Assembly (NCBI GenBank): GCA_023665865.1
Contig: JAMPDC010000001.1
Coordinates: forward strand, 753,981-817,980
Reading direction: 5' to 3'
Length of the DNA stretch: 64,000 bases
From: Staphylococcus sp.
Lineage (GTDB): Bacteria; Bacteroidota; Bacteroidia; Bacteroidales; Muribaculaceae
The translations under genes were made by a program, and so were the position numbers. This document shows, in pieces, positions 35,931-45,536 of the stretch (position 1 is its first letter; every line of letters begins with the position of its first letter). The notes beneath the pieces were generated by a model. The model made no database searches. It saw only the letters and a program-made list of their open reading frames with translations, and had not been told where the DNA came from.

Positions 35931-35938
35931 CAAATTTA
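35931..35938 (-). promoter_or_regulatory. -7 box (TAAATTTG) for the small basic protein
   Basis: Minus-strand TAAATTTG, 27 bases upstream of the start at 35903. Confidence 0.55.
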
Positions 35939-36067
35939 ACCACACTCCACCCCCGAAAAGGTGCGATAATGCAAAATGGCCTGAATAATTTTCCGGCCGC
36001 CCCCCTGACCGGGTAGTGTGACGGAGAGTTTTGACGTCCCGGCTTCTGATTTTCTCGAAAAAATCAT

Positions 36068-36075
36068 TAACTTTG
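36068..36075 (+). promoter_or_regulatory. -7 box (TAACTTTG) for the DUF3316-S41-dnaE-trxA run
   Basis: TAACTTTG on the plus strand, 61 bases before the ATG at 36137. No other box is seen before dnaE. Confidence 0.5.
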
Positions 36076-36136
36076 TCATTCAATACCGAAGTGCCGCCCT
36101 CCTCTGCAACCAATCCGCGACACTTACCAATGACTG

Positions 36137-37009
36137 ATGACCCGACATTACCTCTTCTGCCTGATACTCACCCTCCTGTCTGTCTCCACCCCGGCCAAAG
36201 CTGCCGACGACGAGGATACCGAAACAGTCCTGCGCCCCGTATTCGCGGCCTACACAGCCGAATTTGGCTCGGCGCATCTGACAGACACCTACCTGACCCC
36301 GCTGAAATATTCCGGATGGCACACCGCCCTGGACTATCAGCGCTATCAGGCCATGCGCTTCGCCCCCGATGACTGGACGATGCGCCTGCACTTCAATCTC
36401 AGCCTCGACAAGACCGACAATCCCGCCCGCAATGCCTCGATGTGGGAGGCCATGCTGTCGGCCGATTGGGGTATGATGCGCCGCTTTGCCCTCTTCACCC
36501 CGGGCCTGACTCTCGCCATCGGCGGTTCTACAGGCCTTGATCTCGGTTGCATCTACAGTACCCGCAACGGCAACAATCCGGCCTCGGCAAAGGCTGCATG
36601 GACTGTCAATCTCACCGGATTCGCCTCATATCGCACCAATCTGTGGCGACTGCCTGTCACCCTCACCTATCAGCCGACCCTTCCGGTGGCCGGCGTCTTC
36701 TTCGCGCCCGACTACGGCGAACTGTACTACGAGATCTATCTCGGCAACACTCATGGCCTGGCTCATGGAGCATGGTGGGGCAACTATTTCAAACTCGACA
36801 ACCAACTGACGGCCGACCTCAACTTCGGTGCGACCAACCTCCGCATCGGTTACCACGGCTCGATTTTCTCCTCCAAGGCCAACCATATCGTCACCAACCT
36901 CTTCACCCACGCCATCACCATCGGCATCAGCGGCGAATGGCTCTCTGTCAACCCGCGAAAAGGGCTACCGAAACGCACACGTCTCATCAATCCTCTCTGC
37001 AAAGACTGA
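36137..37009 (+). CDS. DUF3316 family secreted protein
   Basis: A 290-residue protein with a signal peptide (MTRHYLFCLILTLLSVSTPAKA) and a beta-strand-rich body with regular aromatic residues (YSGWHTALDYQRYQAMRF, GELYYEIYLGN), suggestive of a small outer-membrane barrel. It resembles the Bacteroidota DUF3316 family in length and motif spacing. The gene ends 3 bases before the S41 protease start, so the two are probably cotranscribed. Function not established for this family. Confidence 0.75.
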   Translation: MTRHYLFCLILTLLSVSTPAKAADDEDTETVLRPVFAAYTAEFGSAHLTDTYLTPLKYSGWHTALDYQRYQAMRFAPDDWTMRLHFNLSLDKTDNPARNASMWEAMLSADWGMMRRFALFTPGLTLAIGGSTGLDLGCIYSTRNGNNPASAKAAWTVNLTGFASYRTNLWRLPVTLTYQPTLPVAGVFFAPDYGELYYEIYLGNTHGLAHGAWWGNYFKLDNQLTADLNFGATNLRIGYHGSIFSSKANHIVTNLFTHAITIGISGEWLSVNPRKGLPKRTRLINPLCKD

Positions 37010-37012
37010 CCT

Positions 37013-38047
37013 ATGCGACCGATCCACACATCCATACAGCGACTGATTGTCGCACTCATACTCACAACCGGACTTGCATCCTGCCATAAGGTCGACGAGT
37101 ATGCCGACGATCCGCGCGGCAACTTCGAGGCACTATGGTCGATCATCGACGAGCACTACTGCTTTCTCGAGCAGAAAGGCATCGACTGGGACGCCGTCCA
37201 CTCCACCTATTCGCGCCGCATCGGCGACGAGATGACCCGCGAGGAGCTCTTCATCGTCTGTGCCGACATGCTCGATGAACTCCGCGACGGGCATGTCAAC
37301 CTGACAGCCCCGTTCAACACCTCCTACTACCGGAAATGGTGGAGCGACTATCCCCAGAACTTCTCGCTGCGCCTCATCGAGGAGTCATATTTCAACTTCA
37401 ACTACCGTCAGGCAGCCGGAATGACATTCGGGATCCTCTCCGACAACGTGGGCTACATCTATTACCCCTCGTTCAGCTACACGATCGGAGAAGGTAACCT
37501 CGACAATGTGCTCTACTTTCTCAAAAACACACAGGGACTCATCATCGATGTCCGTGACAACGGCGGAGGGGACCTCACAAATGTCCGCACCCTCGTCAGC
37601 CGCTTCATCACCGAACCGACTCTCGTCGGCTACATATCCCACAAGACCGGCCCCGGCCACAGCGACTTCTCAGAGCCATACGCCATCACCTACAATCCCG
37701 CTGACCTCGGACGCATCCGCTGGGGGAAACCGGTCATAGTGCTCGCTAACCGCTCAACCTTCTCGGCCGCCAACAACTTCGTCTCCGTCATGAAGCTGCT
37801 CCCCGGCGTCAGGGTCGTCGGAGCTACGACAGGCGGTGGCTCCGGCATGCCCTATTCATCCGAGCTGCCATGCGGATGGGGGGTCAGGTTTTCTGCCTGC
37901 TCAATGCTCGACGCCAACGGTGAGAGCACAGAGTTTGGCGTAGAGCCGACCGAAGGCTGCGCCATCGACATGACCACAGCCGACGCACTTGACGGCAAAG
38001 ACACAATCCTCGAATTTGCAATCCAACTGCTGAAATCAGGCGAGTGA
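37013..38047 (+). CDS. S41 family peptidase, lipoprotein
   Basis: A serine protease of the C-terminal-processing/tail-specific family. The 344-residue protein has a lipoprotein signal with Cys24 in GLASC and a helical N-terminal domain (FEALWSIIDEHYCFLEQKGIDW) typical of Bacteroidota S41 proteins. The protease core follows: IIDVRDNGGGD and RSTFSAANNF near residue 247-255, holding the expected nucleophile serine. I see no clear PDZ insertion. It acts in the periplasm. It is flanked by DUF3316 (3-base gap) and dnaE (22-base gap). Confidence 0.9.
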   Translation: MRPIHTSIQRLIVALILTTGLASCHKVDEYADDPRGNFEALWSIIDEHYCFLEQKGIDWDAVHSTYSRRIGDEMTREELFIVCADMLDELRDGHVNLTAPFNTSYYRKWWSDYPQNFSLRLIEESYFNFNYRQAAGMTFGILSDNVGYIYYPSFSYTIGEGNLDNVLYFLKNTQGLIIDVRDNGGGDLTNVRTLVSRFITEPTLVGYISHKTGPGHSDFSEPYAITYNPADLGRIRWGKPVIVLANRSTFSAANNFVSVMKLLPGVRVVGATTGGGSGMPYSSELPCGWGVRFSACSMLDANGESTEFGVEPTEGCAIDMTTADALDGKDTILEFAIQLLKSGE

Positions 38048-38069
38048 CATCTCCTAAAATCCATCAACA

Positions 38070-41000
38070 ATGCAACAGTTTGTCCATCTCCACGTACATA
38101 GCCAGTATTCACTCCTCGACGGTCAGGCATCGGTCACGGGGCTTGTCGACAAAGCCCTCGACCTCGGTATGCCCGGCTTTGCCCTGACCGACCATGGAAA
38201 CATGTTTGGCATAAAGGAATATTTCAACTACGTCAACAAACTCAAAGGAAAATATAAAGGCAAGCTCGCCGACCTCAAGAAAAAAATCGAGGAGGCTCCG
38301 GAGGGTGAGGCCGACAAGGTGCGTGAGGAACTCGCGCCCGAAATCGCCAAGATCGAAAAGAAGCTCGCGTTCAAACCGATCTTCGGCTGTGAGATGTATG
38401 TGGCCAAAGGCTCCCTGACCGACCGAAGCGACAAGACCGACAAGGGACGCCACCTCGTCGTGCTCGCCAAAAACCTAAAAGGCTACAAAAACCTCATCAA
38501 GATAGTATCCCAAGGCCACACCGAAGGCTTCTACCATCATCCCCGCACCGACAAGCAGGCACTTGCAGCCCACCGCGAGGGCTTGATCGTCTGCTCGGCC
38601 TGTCTCGGCGGCGAGATCCCGCGCCTGATCGCCGAGGGAAACATCGCTGAGGCTGAAAAGCAAGTGCTGTGGTTCAAGGAAACCTTCGGCGACGACTATT
38701 ATCTCGAGCTGCAACGCCACAAGACCGACGTCCCCGGAGGCAACCGCGATACATACGAAGAGCAGGAGCGTGTCAACCCCGTGCTCATCGAGCTCGCTCG
38801 CAAACATGGCATCAAGATCATAGCCACCAACGACTCCCACTTCATCAATGCCGAAGATGCCGAGGCCCACGACCGCCTCATCTGCATCTCGACCAACAAC
38901 TATGTAGCCGACCCCGACCGCATGCGCTACACCAAGCAGGAGTGGTTCAAATCGCAGGAGGAGATGGCTGCCATCTTCCCCGATCTCCCAGAAGCGCTGG
39001 AGAATACCCTCGAGATTCTCGACAAGGTGGAGATCTACTCCATCGACCATGCTCCCATCATGCCTTTCTTCGAGATTCCGGCCGAATTCGGCACCGAAGA
39101 GGAATACCGCAGCCGCATCACCGAGCAAGAACTCTTTGATGAGTTCACACAGGATGAAAACGGCAACGTGGTACTCTCGCCCGAAGCCGCGCAGAAGAAA
39201 ATCGACAAGCTCGGAGGCTACGACAAACTGTATCGCATCAAATTCGAGGCCGACTATCTGTCGAAACTCGCCTACGAGGGGGCGGAACGCCGCTATGGTT
39301 CCCCGCTGACGCCTGAACTCGAAGAGCGCATACGCTTCGAGCTCTACATCATGAAGACAATGGGTTTCCCCGGCTACTTCCTCATCGTGCAGGACTTCAT
39401 CAACGTGGCCCGCCACCAACTCGGCGTCAGCGTCGGCCCCGGCCGTGGCTCAGCGGCCGGTAGTGTCGTAGCCTACTGTCTCGGCATCACCCAGGTTGAC
39501 CCGATCAAATATGACCTCCTTTTCGAACGTTTCCTCAACCCCGACCGTATCTCGCTCCCCGATATCGACGTTGACTTCGACGACGACGGCCGCGCCGACG
39601 TGCTCCACTATGTCACCGAGCGCTACGGCGAGGAAAAGGTGGCCCACATCATCACCTTCGGCACCATGGCGGCCAAGTCGGCGATCAAGGATGTGGCCCG
39701 CGTCGAGCAGCTCCCGCTTCCCGAGAGCAACCGCATAGCCAACCTCGTCCCGAAGCGCATGCCTGACGGTCCGGACGGTAAGACCCTGAAGACCAACCTC
39801 AAGAACTGCTACCAATACGTCCCTGAATTTGCACCCGAGCTCAACTCGGGCAACTATCTCATCCGCGAGACTCTTGAATATGCCCGCCGTCTCGAAGGCA
39901 ATGTCCGCAACACTGGCGTCCACGCCTGCGGTGTCATCATCTGCCGCGACCCGATCACCGACTGGGTCCCCGTAGCAACAGCGGTCGACAAGAGCGTCGA
40001 CTCGAAGGATAACGACAAGATGATCGTGACGCAATATGAAGGCTCCATCATCGAGGATACCGGACTTATCAAGATGGACTTCCTCGGCCTGAAGACCCTT
40101 TCGATCATCAAGGAAGCCATCTCAAACATCAAGCAGACATGCGGCATAGACGTCGACATCGACAATATCGACATCAATGACCCGAAGACCTACGAGCTAT
40201 ACAGTCAGGGAAACACGGTCGGAACCTTCCAGTTTGAGTCGGCCGGCATGCAGAAGTATCTACGTGAACTCCAGCCGTCGACATTCGAGGACCTCATAGC
40301 CATGAACGCCCTCTACCGACCGGGCCCTATGGACTATATCCCCGACTTCATTGCCCGCAAACATGGCCGGAGCCCCATCACCTACGACATCCCGGTGATG
40401 GAAAAATATCTCAAGGACACCTATGGCGTGACCGTCTATCAGGAGCAGGTCATGCTTCTGTCACGACTTCTTGCCAACTTCACCCGCGGCCAGAGCGACA
40501 CACTGCGTAAAGCAATGGGTAAGAAGCTCATCGACAAGATGAACGAGCTCAAAGGCCTCTTCCTCAAAGGGGGCCAGGCCAACGGACATGATCCGAAAGT
40601 GCTCGAGAAGATATGGGCCGACTGGGAGAAGTTTGCATCCTACGCCTTCAACAAATCTCACGCCACATGCTACTCCTGGGTTGCCTTCCAGACGGCATGG
40701 CTCAAGGCCAACTATCCCTCGGAGTACATGGCTGCCGTGCTCACCCGCAACCGCTCGGATATCAACAAGCTCACTGCCTTCATGGACGAATGTAAACGCA
40801 TGAAGATACCGGTGCTTGGACCGGATATCAACGAAAGTTTCATGGAGTTCGGTGTCAACTCCCACGGAGACATCCGCTTCGGTCTCGCCGCCATCAAGGG
40901 TGTCGGCGAAAACGTAGTGAAAGCCATCATAGCCGAGCGCAAGGACAACGGGCCCTTCGAGACAATCTATGATTTCGTGGAGCGCGTCCCCTCGTCGGCC

Positions 41001-41882
41001 ATCAACCGCCGAGTGTTTGAGAATCTTGTCTATGCCGGAGCCTTCGACTCGTTTGAGAATATCAAACGTGAGGACTTCTTCTATGAAAATCCCCGTGGCG
41101 AGGTCTTTACAGAGACACTCGTCCGCTACGGCCAGGCCTTCCAGAACGACAAGCACAACGCAGCGATGTCGCTCTTCGGCGACGACGCGGAGATGTCGAC
41201 AGCCGGGCGTCCGCCCTTTGTCCCCCAGAAAGAATGGGCCAACGCCGTCAAGCTCGAACGCGAGCGTGAGTTAGTCGGGATGTATCTTTCAGCCCATCCG
41301 CTCGATCCCTTCTACATGGAACTTAACTACGGCACCTCCTGCACGATCAAAGGCTACAACGAGTTTCAGGCTGTCGAAGGTGTTGAGCTGACATTTGGCG
41401 GAATGGTCGTGGAATTTACGAGCCGTCCCGCACGCGACGGCGGCCACTTCGGCATCATGAAGATCGAGGACTACACCGGCAGCGCCGAATTCATGCTTTT
41501 CGGCACCAACTATATCAACTTCCACAACTTCGGCGTCCCCGGCACACCTGTGCTGATCCGTGGCCGCTACGAGAAGCGATTCGCTACATCGCCGTTGCGC
41601 TTCAATATCATGAATATCTCTCTTCTCACCCAAGTCAAAGGCACACTCGTCCGATCGATCACCATCGATCTCCCGTCGGAAAAAATCACTACACACCTCA
41701 AGGAGCTTATCGAAGAAGAGATCAAACGTGAGCCAAATCCTCAGGGAGAACTCAACTTCCGCATCTTCGATCCGGGCATCAACCGCTCACTCCATCTGAG
41801 ATCGAGCCGGCAGATTCCCATTTCAAGAAAACTTGTCGAGACTTTGGCCGAAGAGGATATAAGTTTCACCATTAATGATTAA
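38070..41882 (+). CDS. dnaE: DNA polymerase III subunit alpha
   Basis: Catalytic subunit of the replicative polymerase. The 1270-residue protein begins with a PHP domain (FVHLHVHSQYSLLDG) and contains the polymerase core with catalytic aspartates in PDIDVDFDD (Asp498, Asp500) plus GPGRGSAAGS. It continues with helix-hairpin-helix (FGLAAIKGVGENVV) and OB-fold domains, then a C-terminal tail. There is no C-terminal exonuclease domain, so it is DnaE1-type rather than PolC. Its length is somewhat longer than the E. coli enzyme, as usual for Bacteroidota. It is followed by trxA 77 bases later. Confidence 0.97.
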   Translation: MQQFVHLHVHSQYSLLDGQASVTGLVDKALDLGMPGFALTDHGNMFGIKEYFNYVNKLKGKYKGKLADLKKKIEEAPEGEADKVREELAPEIAKIEKKLAFKPIFGCEMYVAKGSLTDRSDKTDKGRHLVVLAKNLKGYKNLIKIVSQGHTEGFYHHPRTDKQALAAHREGLIVCSACLGGEIPRLIAEGNIAEAEKQVLWFKETFGDDYYLELQRHKTDVPGGNRDTYEEQERVNPVLIELARKHGIKIIATNDSHFINAEDAEAHDRLICISTNNYVADPDRMRYTKQEWFKSQEEMAAIFPDLPEALENTLEILDKVEIYSIDHAPIMPFFEIPAEFGTEEEYRSRITEQELFDEFTQDENGNVVLSPEAAQKKIDKLGGYDKLYRIKFEADYLSKLAYEGAERRYGSPLTPELEERIRFELYIMKTMGFPGYFLIVQDFINVARHQLGVSVGPGRGSAAGSVVAYCLGITQVDPIKYDLLFERFLNPDRISLPDIDVDFDDDGRADVLHYVTERYGEEKVAHIITFGTMAAKSAIKDVARVEQLPLPESNRIANLVPKRMPDGPDGKTLKTNLKNCYQYVPEFAPELNSGNYLIRETLEYARRLEGNVRNTGVHACGVIICRDPITDWVPVATAVDKSVDSKDNDKMIVTQYEGSIIEDTGLIKMDFLGLKTLSIIKEAISNIKQTCGIDVDIDNIDINDPKTYELYSQGNTVGTFQFESAGMQKYLRELQPSTFEDLIAMNALYRPGPMDYIPDFIARKHGRSPITYDIPVMEKYLKDTYGVTVYQEQVMLLSRLLANFTRGQSDTLRKAMGKKLIDKMNELKGLFLKGGQANGHDPKVLEKIWADWEKFASYAFNKSHATCYSWVAFQTAWLKANYPSEYMAAVLTRNRSDINKLTAFMDECKRMKIPVLGPDINESFMEFGVNSHGDIRFGLAAIKGVGENVVKAIIAERKDNGPFETIYDFVERVPSSAINRRVFENLVYAGAFDSFENIKREDFFYENPRGEVFTETLVRYGQAFQNDKHNAAMSLFGDDAEMSTAGRPPFVPQKEWANAVKLERERELVGMYLSAHPLDPFYMELNYGTSCTIKGYNEFQAVEGVELTFGGMVVEFTSRPARDGGHFGIMKIEDYTGSAEFMLFGTNYINFHNFGVPGTPVLIRGRYEKRFATSPLRFNIMNISLLTQVKGTLVRSITIDLPSEKITTHLKELIEEEIKREPNPQGELNFRIFDPGINRSLHLRSSRQIPISRKLVETLAEEDISFTIND

Positions 41883-41959
41883 CTTTGCATCCGGTTACCC
41901 TCATCTCCGGGCAAACACGCTAAGAATAATCTAAAACTAAAACATCCAACAATACTATC

Positions 41960-42280
41960 ATGACATTCACTGATCAGAACGTACACGAAATCATTGCTTC
42001 AGGCAAACCCGTAGTTATCGACTTTTGGGCAACATGGTGTGGCCCCTGCCAGCGTATGGCACCCGTCGTAGAAGAACTCGCCGAAGAGTATAAGGACACT
42101 GTCGCTATCGGCAAATATAACATCGAGGAGGAAAACGACCTCACAACTGAATATCGCATCATGTCGATCCCCACCATCCTCTTCTTCAAGAACGGTGAGC
42201 AGATCCGCGATCTCCGTCTCGTCGGCGCCCAGCCCAAGGAGCAGCTCGAAAACCAGATCAAGAAGCTCATCGAGCTCTAA
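41960..42280 (+). CDS. trxA: Thioredoxin
   Basis: A 106-residue cytosolic thioredoxin with the active site WCGPC (Cys27, Cys30), the cis-Pro loop SIPTILFF and the expected single domain. It reduces disulfides in ribonucleotide reductase and other enzymes. It ends the dnaE run before a strong terminator. A TTAATTC-like own promoter is not obvious, so it may depend on upstream transcription. Confidence 0.96.
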   Translation: MTFTDQNVHEIIASGKPVVIDFWATWCGPCQRMAPVVEELAEEYKDTVAIGKYNIEEENDLTTEYRIMSIPTILFFKNGEQIRDLRLVGAQPKEQLENQIKKLIEL

Positions 42281-42303
42281 GCAGACAAAGACAAAAGAAA
42301 CGA

Positions 42304-42351
42304 CAATCTCCACGCCCGGACAAGAGCCGGGTGTGGAGATTGCTGTTTTTT
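42304..42351 (+). terminator. Rho-independent terminator of the dnaE-trxA run
   Basis: A 16-bp stem (CAATCTCCACGCCCGG and complement) with a 7-base loop, followed by CTGTTTTTTAT. Clear plus-strand terminator. Confidence 0.92.
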
Positions 42352-42366
42352 ATATATACGGCAATT

Positions 42367-44730
42367 TCAGAGCTTGACTGTCACCTCTGAGTCGGATGGA
42401 TTATAGAGAATGAACTGAGCGTGTCCGTTGAAAGCCGGGATGGTGAAGCTCCCACTGTCCGTTCCAGGCGCCGGACGCTCAACTCCGCGAAAGGCCGGAT
42501 CGCCGTTGCCGGCCCCGAGCAGACGGGCTCCGTTGGCGCTGTCGTAGGCTATGGTGACATCATTGCAGGCATCTGGGACAAAACGCCCCTTGGCATCGAC
42601 AAGCGAAATATTGATAATCTCCACTCCATCTTTCGAAAATGCTTTGTCAGCGATAACACGGACAGCCTCTCCGGTCGTCTCGATCTTTTCTGTCATCACC
42701 CGTTTGCCATCCTTATATCCACGTGCCTCGACGCGACCGGGAGCATAGACGGCCTGCCATGACAGATGGCCGTTGCGGGGCATGGACTTACGTCCGAGAC
42801 TCTTACCGTTGACCAGCAGCTCAACCTCATCCATGTTTGAATAGACCCACACATCGATCTCCTCACCTTCATGGCCCGAAAGGTTCCAATGTGGGAATAT
42901 GTGGAGCACAGGCGTGTCTGTCCACCATGATTTCAGATAGAACGCTTCGTCCTTCGGGAAACCGCAATAGTCGAGCAGGCCAAATTCAGATCCCGTTGCC
43001 GGATATTCAAGCGGATTAGGTTCGCCGCGATAATCGAAACCGGTCCAGTAGAAGAGTCCACCGAGCCACGGACGCTCGTCGTAGAACTTCCAGCCTCGTT
43101 CGATGCGATTCATGCAACTGTCCTTCGAATCGGGCACCCGGTTGAGGGAGGCCATGCGGCCATTGGCCCTGTCATCGAAATATATGCCACGTGTTCCACA
43201 TCCTGTGGTTTCCTCTGATCCGTAGGCACAGCGCTCAGGGTAATCCTGCCGATGCTTCTCGACAGGATTCTGCATGATATAGTTATATCCGGCGACATCG
43301 GCAGGGATCACAGGCATAGGCCCACCGCTGGTGGCTACGGTCATCGGGCGGGTGGAGTCAAGGCGGTGGACCACGTCGCGGAGCTCGCGCACGATACGCT
43401 CACCCTTGTCGTTCCACTCCACGCCCCACTCCTCGTTGCCGACACTCCAGAGGATGACTGACGGATGGTTTCGGTCGCGGTCTATCATGGCACGCAGCTG
43501 CCCGACGTTGTAGTCATTGATGCCGAGAAGTCGGTTTTCCTCAATGACAAGGATACCGAGCGAGTCGCAGGCGGCAAGCACTTCGGGAGTCATAGGATTA
43601 TGACTCGCACGATAGGCATTGACACCATATTTTTTCAGTTCTTTCAGTCGATAGATATTTACGGCATCCGGGATTCCGGCTCCGACACCGGCATGATCCT
43701 GATGCATGTTGACACCTTTGAGTTTCACCTGACGACCGTTGAGCAGGAAACCTCTGTCGGGATCAAACTCCACACGGCGGAAACCGGTGACGATGCTTTC
43801 GGTGTCAGTGGTGTGGCCGTCGGAAAGGGTAAGGTTAAGTGTATAGAGCGTGGGAGCATCGATGTCCCACTCTGTCAGCGATGAAGGTTTCAGAGTCAGC
43901 GTCCACTCCTCTTCAGCTTCAGACTTGGGGAGTTCCGTCAGCCTAACGCTTTCCGTGGCTACTTCCTTACCGGTATTGTCGACAAGCGAGGCGCTCAGAG
44001 TCCAGCTTTCGCCGGGCGCAATCGCTCTGCCGTGAAGTTTGTTGGCCACCCGCCCGCTCACCTTCACCTCAGGCGAGGTGCCGGGATGGTAGGCGGTGGC
44101 TACCGAATTGTCAACGATATGACGTGGCGCCTGTTTGTCGAGCCAGACGTGACGGTAGATGCCGCCACCCTCATAGAACCATCCTTCCTCGAAGGTAGCA
44201 TCCGCACGGACGGCAATGACATTGTCGCCATCCCAGTTTACGTATGGCGTGATGTCGTAAGTACGCGAGGTATAGCCGCTCGGCTCACCCCCGAGATAGA
44301 AACCGTTGAACCACACTTTGCTGTCGCGGAAGATGCCGTCAAATGTCAGTGCGAGCCGATTAAGCGAATCGGCTGCCGCTATCGGGAGCACCTTCCGATA
44401 CCATCCTACCGATGAATCAGGATAGCGGTAGCCAACAGTCTTGTAGCCATGACTATGACTTGCATCGCCATCAAACGGGAGGTCGACCACGAAGTCAAAG
44501 GGCAGGTTGACATGAACCCATGCCGAATCATTGAATTCTGTAGCATAAGGGCCCTTGTTGTGGATAGAAGCTGCCTTGGTCAGATAGTTGAAATATTCAG
44601 TTCCGGCTCCGAAATCCTTTGCCGGATCTGTATTTCCAAACGAAAAGCGCCAGTCTGCGTCAAGGTTAACCCTCTCGGCCGAGACTGTCATGGCCGAGAA
44701 TAAGGCAGCGATGACGATAAATGTTTTCAT
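42367..44730 (-). CDS. Glycoside hydrolase family 2 beta-galactosidase-type enzyme
   Basis: A 787-residue exported enzyme with a signal peptide (MKTFIVIAALFSAMTVSA). The order is sugar-binding jelly roll, Ig-like domain, TIM barrel, then a C-terminal Ig-like region. The barrel carries the acid/base Glu433 in VGNEEWG and the nucleophile Glu506 in GSEETTG. It hydrolyses beta-galactosides or related beta-glycosides in the periplasm; the exact linkage is uncertain, since GH2 also holds glucuronidases and mannosidases. It lies 82 bases after the Lrp regulator gene, which could be its regulator (inference from position only). Confidence 0.9.
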   Translation of the reverse strand: MKTFIVIAALFSAMTVSAERVNLDADWRFSFGNTDPAKDFGAGTEYFNYLTKAASIHNKGPYATEFNDSAWVHVNLPFDFVVDLPFDGDASHSHGYKTVGYRYPDSSVGWYRKVLPIAAADSLNRLALTFDGIFRDSKVWFNGFYLGGEPSGYTSRTYDITPYVNWDGDNVIAVRADATFEEGWFYEGGGIYRHVWLDKQAPRHIVDNSVATAYHPGTSPEVKVSGRVANKLHGRAIAPGESWTLSASLVDNTGKEVATESVRLTELPKSEAEEEWTLTLKPSSLTEWDIDAPTLYTLNLTLSDGHTTDTESIVTGFRRVEFDPDRGFLLNGRQVKLKGVNMHQDHAGVGAGIPDAVNIYRLKELKKYGVNAYRASHNPMTPEVLAACDSLGILVIEENRLLGINDYNVGQLRAMIDRDRNHPSVILWSVGNEEWGVEWNDKGERIVRELRDVVHRLDSTRPMTVATSGGPMPVIPADVAGYNYIMQNPVEKHRQDYPERCAYGSEETTGCGTRGIYFDDRANGRMASLNRVPDSKDSCMNRIERGWKFYDERPWLGGLFYWTGFDYRGEPNPLEYPATGSEFGLLDYCGFPKDEAFYLKSWWTDTPVLHIFPHWNLSGHEGEEIDVWVYSNMDEVELLVNGKSLGRKSMPRNGHLSWQAVYAPGRVEARGYKDGKRVMTEKIETTGEAVRVIADKAFSKDGVEIINISLVDAKGRFVPDACNDVTIAYDSANGARLLGAGNGDPAFRGVERPAPGTDSGSFTIPAFNGHAQFILYNPSDSEVTVKL

Positions 44731-44812
44731 GTAAGGTAAGAAGGAGTGATAAAAACTACGTTAGGTAAGATTCTGTGAGAGAAGGGCAGGATGGAGAGGA
44801 AAAACTGATATT

Positions 44813-45277
44813 TCATTCATCGTATGTCACCGGAAGCACACGGCTGATACTATGATCGAGCGATATGAGAGTTTCCGTACCGACAACGCCCGGAATCATC
44901 TGCAATTTATCGTTGAGGAGCTCCATGAGGTGCTCGTTGTCGCGGGCGAAGAGCTTGATGAGCATAGAGTAGGGGCCGGTGGTGTAGTGACATTCAACAA
45001 TCTCCGGAATCTTCTCAAGTTCCGGGACCACCTCGCGGTACATCGCACCGCGCTCGAGTGTCACACCGATATAGGTGCATGTCCTGTAGCCCAACACTTT
45101 CGGATCGACCAGATAGCCGGAGCCGGTGATGACATTGAGGTCTACCATACGCTGGATACGCTGATGGATGGCTGCACGCGACACACCACACTCCTGAGCG
45201 ACATCCTTTGAGGCGATGCGGGCATTACGCATCACAATTTCTAAGATTTTCCGGTCTAAATTATCAATTTTTTCCAT
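44813..45277 (-). CDS. Lrp/AsnC family transcriptional regulator
   Basis: A 154-residue DNA-binding protein with an N-terminal helix-turn-helix (DLDRKILEI-type start, then KDVAQECGVSRAAIHQRIQRM) and a C-terminal RAM ligand-binding domain (VECHYTTGPYSMLIKLFARD, IPGVVGTETLISLD). Such regulators respond to amino acids or other small ligands. The ATG at 45277 gives the canonical start; an upstream extension to 45346 is unlikely. It lies directly upstream of GH2. A TATATTTG box at 45401-45408 fits a leader of about 120 bases. Confidence 0.92.
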   Translation of the reverse strand: MEKIDNLDRKILEIVMRNARIASKDVAQECGVSRAAIHQRIQRMVDLNVITGSGYLVDPKVLGYRTCTYIGVTLERGAMYREVVPELEKIPEIVECHYTTGPYSMLIKLFARDNEHLMELLNDKLQMIPGVVGTETLISLDHSISRVLPVTYDE

Positions 45278-45400
45278 TGTGACTTGAAGAACAGCGTCCT
45301 GCCGGACTGATATCGCTTGCAGTCTCCATCGCCGACAGCAAACCACTGCCGATTCTAAAAATCTATCGGACAGGCACGCACTTTTGTTATTATTTCATGG

Positions 45401-45408
45401 CAAATATA
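45401..45408 (-). promoter_or_regulatory. -7 box (TATATTTG) for the Lrp gene
   Basis: Minus-strand TATATTTG, matching TAnnTTTG, about 120 bases upstream of the Lrp start. Confidence 0.5.
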
Positions 45409-45455
45409 CTGATTTTATACAGAATATCAAACAAATTGCCAATAAAACACAGAAA

Positions 45456-45496
45456 ATGGCCCGCGACTGTAAAATAACAGACAGTCAGCGGGCCAT
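45456..45496 (-). terminator. Terminator downstream of the ABC exporter gene
   Basis: ATGGCCCGC-GACTGT pairs with ACAGTC-A-GCGGGCCAT around an 10-base loop; the minus strand continues TTTTCTGTGTTTT. Confidence 0.75.
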
Positions 45497-45536
45497 ATTA
45501 TTGAGGTCAGAAACCGCAGGCAAAAGCTCCGGTATG